A stretch of 42,891 bases of DNA, from contig RFZJ01000030.1 of NCBI GenBank assembly GCA_009920765.1, positions 1 through 42,891 of the forward strand, given 5' to 3'. Each line of letters opens with the position of its first letter. The stretch's first letter is position 1. Source of the stretch: Planctomycetota bacterium (lineage in GTDB: Bacteria; Planctomycetota; Planctomycetia; Gemmatales; Gemmataceae). Shown here piece after piece: positions 42,410 through 42,891 of this stretch. Position numbers and translations under genes: made by a program. Under the pieces are notes generated by a model that saw only the letters and a list, made by a program, of their open reading frames with translations, had not been told where the DNA came from and made no database searches.

Positions 42410-42610
42410 TTAAGATTTTCCGCCCATTAACCGTATGTATTTCTTGGCCAATCTTCCGGTATCAATAACTGTACCGCGAAGTTGCCTTTTTCTTTTGCTG
42501 GTCTTGTGGCCTAGAAGGTGCTTCTTACCAGCCTTGTGACGCTTAAGCTTGCCATTGGCTGTAACGCGAAATCGCTTCTTTGAGCCTTTATGAGTCTTTA
42601 ACTTGGGCAT
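42410..42610 (-). CDS. rpmI: 50S ribosomal protein L35
   Basis: L35 is a small basic protein of the large ribosomal subunit. Its 66 residues match the family: [37 protein letters not shown] and a C-terminal IRLMGGKS. It lies between infC and rplT as in most bacteria. Confidence 0.97.
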   Translation of the reverse strand: MPKLKTHKGSKKRFRVTANGKLKRHKAGKKHLLGHKTSKRKRQLRGTVIDTGRLAKKYIRLMGGKS

Positions 42611-42793
42611 CTGAATTACCCTTCCGTGTCTTTATGGAACCTAGTTACCTTAAAATCTATCAAAATCATGCAAAAAAAGCATGAATTTTAATAAACAAAG
42701 CCCGCAAATGGGATAAAGTTATTAACCATTCACAAATTGCAGGAAAAGATGATATAGGGAAATCGGAGTCCGGGGGCAAACCAGAATCGAGAA
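42611..42793 (-). other. infC-rpmI intergenic region
   Basis: This 183-base stretch precedes rpmI. On the minus strand CATGC, seven T and GCATG form a weak hairpin near 42668-42686. In other bacteria the infC-rpmI region carries L20-responsive leader structure; I see no clear match to it here. Confidence 0.4.
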
Positions 42794-42891
42794 TTAATCT
42801 TTTTTTGGTGCAAGCATGGCTGTCATTTTCTTGCCTTCCATTGAGGGAGCTTTCTCAATTTTGGCAAAATCCTGCAGTTTTTCCAAAATTA
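42794..42891 (-). CDS. infC: Translation initiation factor IF-3, C-terminal end only
   Basis: Only the last 32 codons lie in the window; the gene continues past the right edge. The visible part ends FAKIEKAPSMEGKKMTAMLAP, then KKD and a TAA stop. This matches the conserved IF-3 C-terminus, where P-x-M-E-G-x-x-M is followed by LAPK. Position ahead of rpmI and rplT confirms the call. Confidence 0.93.
   Translation of the reverse strand, partial: ILEKLQDFAKIEKAPSMEGKKMTAMLAPKKD

Overview
This window reads as the chromosome of a planctomycete (Planctomycetota). By eye its GC content is moderate. The evidence for the phylum is the combination of a tetrahydromethanopterin (H4MPT) gene pair (DUF447 plus beta-RFAP synthase), a PurA with the glycine loop written GDEAKGK, a HEAT-repeat secreted protein, a soluble Ser/Thr kinase with an extra N-terminal helical region, and several secreted proteins of unknown family. 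No phage, insertion sequence, integrase, CRISPR array, tRNA or rRNA was seen. Coding density is high and only one gap exceeds 300 bases.

Layout. 1-8.0 kb: the truncated end of a TPM-domain protein, the hslVU protease operon, a hydrolase, a lipoprotein, an RNase Z-like MBL hydrolase and the DUF447/mptG pair, closed by a strong bidirectional hairpin. 8.2-11.3 kb: a minus-strand run of mog/moaB, pxpA, pxpC and a D-2-hydroxyacid dehydrogenase. 11.4-15.2 kb: an iron alcohol dehydrogenase and a pyrimidine salvage operon (phosphorylase, cdd, esterase). 15.3-19.8 kb: a CzcB/CzcA-type heavy-metal RND pump. 19.9-21.4 kb: a VTC-type polyphosphate polymerase with a DUF4956 membrane protein. 21.4-25.4 kb: purA-uppS-cdsA-phoH, with a possible attenuator before purA. 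25.6-28.2 kb: a HEAT protein and a two-gene selenoprotein operon. 28.3-32.2 kb: a DTW/Tsr3-like protein, a YyaL-type thioredoxin protein, a DsbD-N-like protein and a secreted protein. 32.2-36.6 kb: a SAM-riboswitch operon. 36.7-42.9 kb: a kinase, pheT, pheS, a small membrane protein, rplT, rpmI and infC.

The most interesting system is at 32194-36613. A clear promoter and SAM-I (S-box) riboswitch precede five tightly packed genes: a threonine-synthase-family PLP enzyme (GTG start), a CysO-type ubiquitin-like sulfur carrier ending in Gly-Gly, a 116-residue protein of unknown family, a ThiF/MoeB-type E1 enzyme and a cysteine desulfurase. This looks like a complete protein-thiocarboxylate sulfur relay feeding a threonine-synthase-like enzyme. 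Control by SAM argues that the product is homocysteine or cysteine rather than threonine. I infer, without proof, an O-phosphohomoserine-dependent homocysteine synthase.

A second hidden system is the selenoprotein pair. SelD carries an in-frame UGA at its catalytic position (codon 20), and just upstream a SelW/Rdx-like protein has CxxU at codons 8-11. Standard gene calling truncates both. Each UGA is followed by a plausible bacterial SECIS hairpin.
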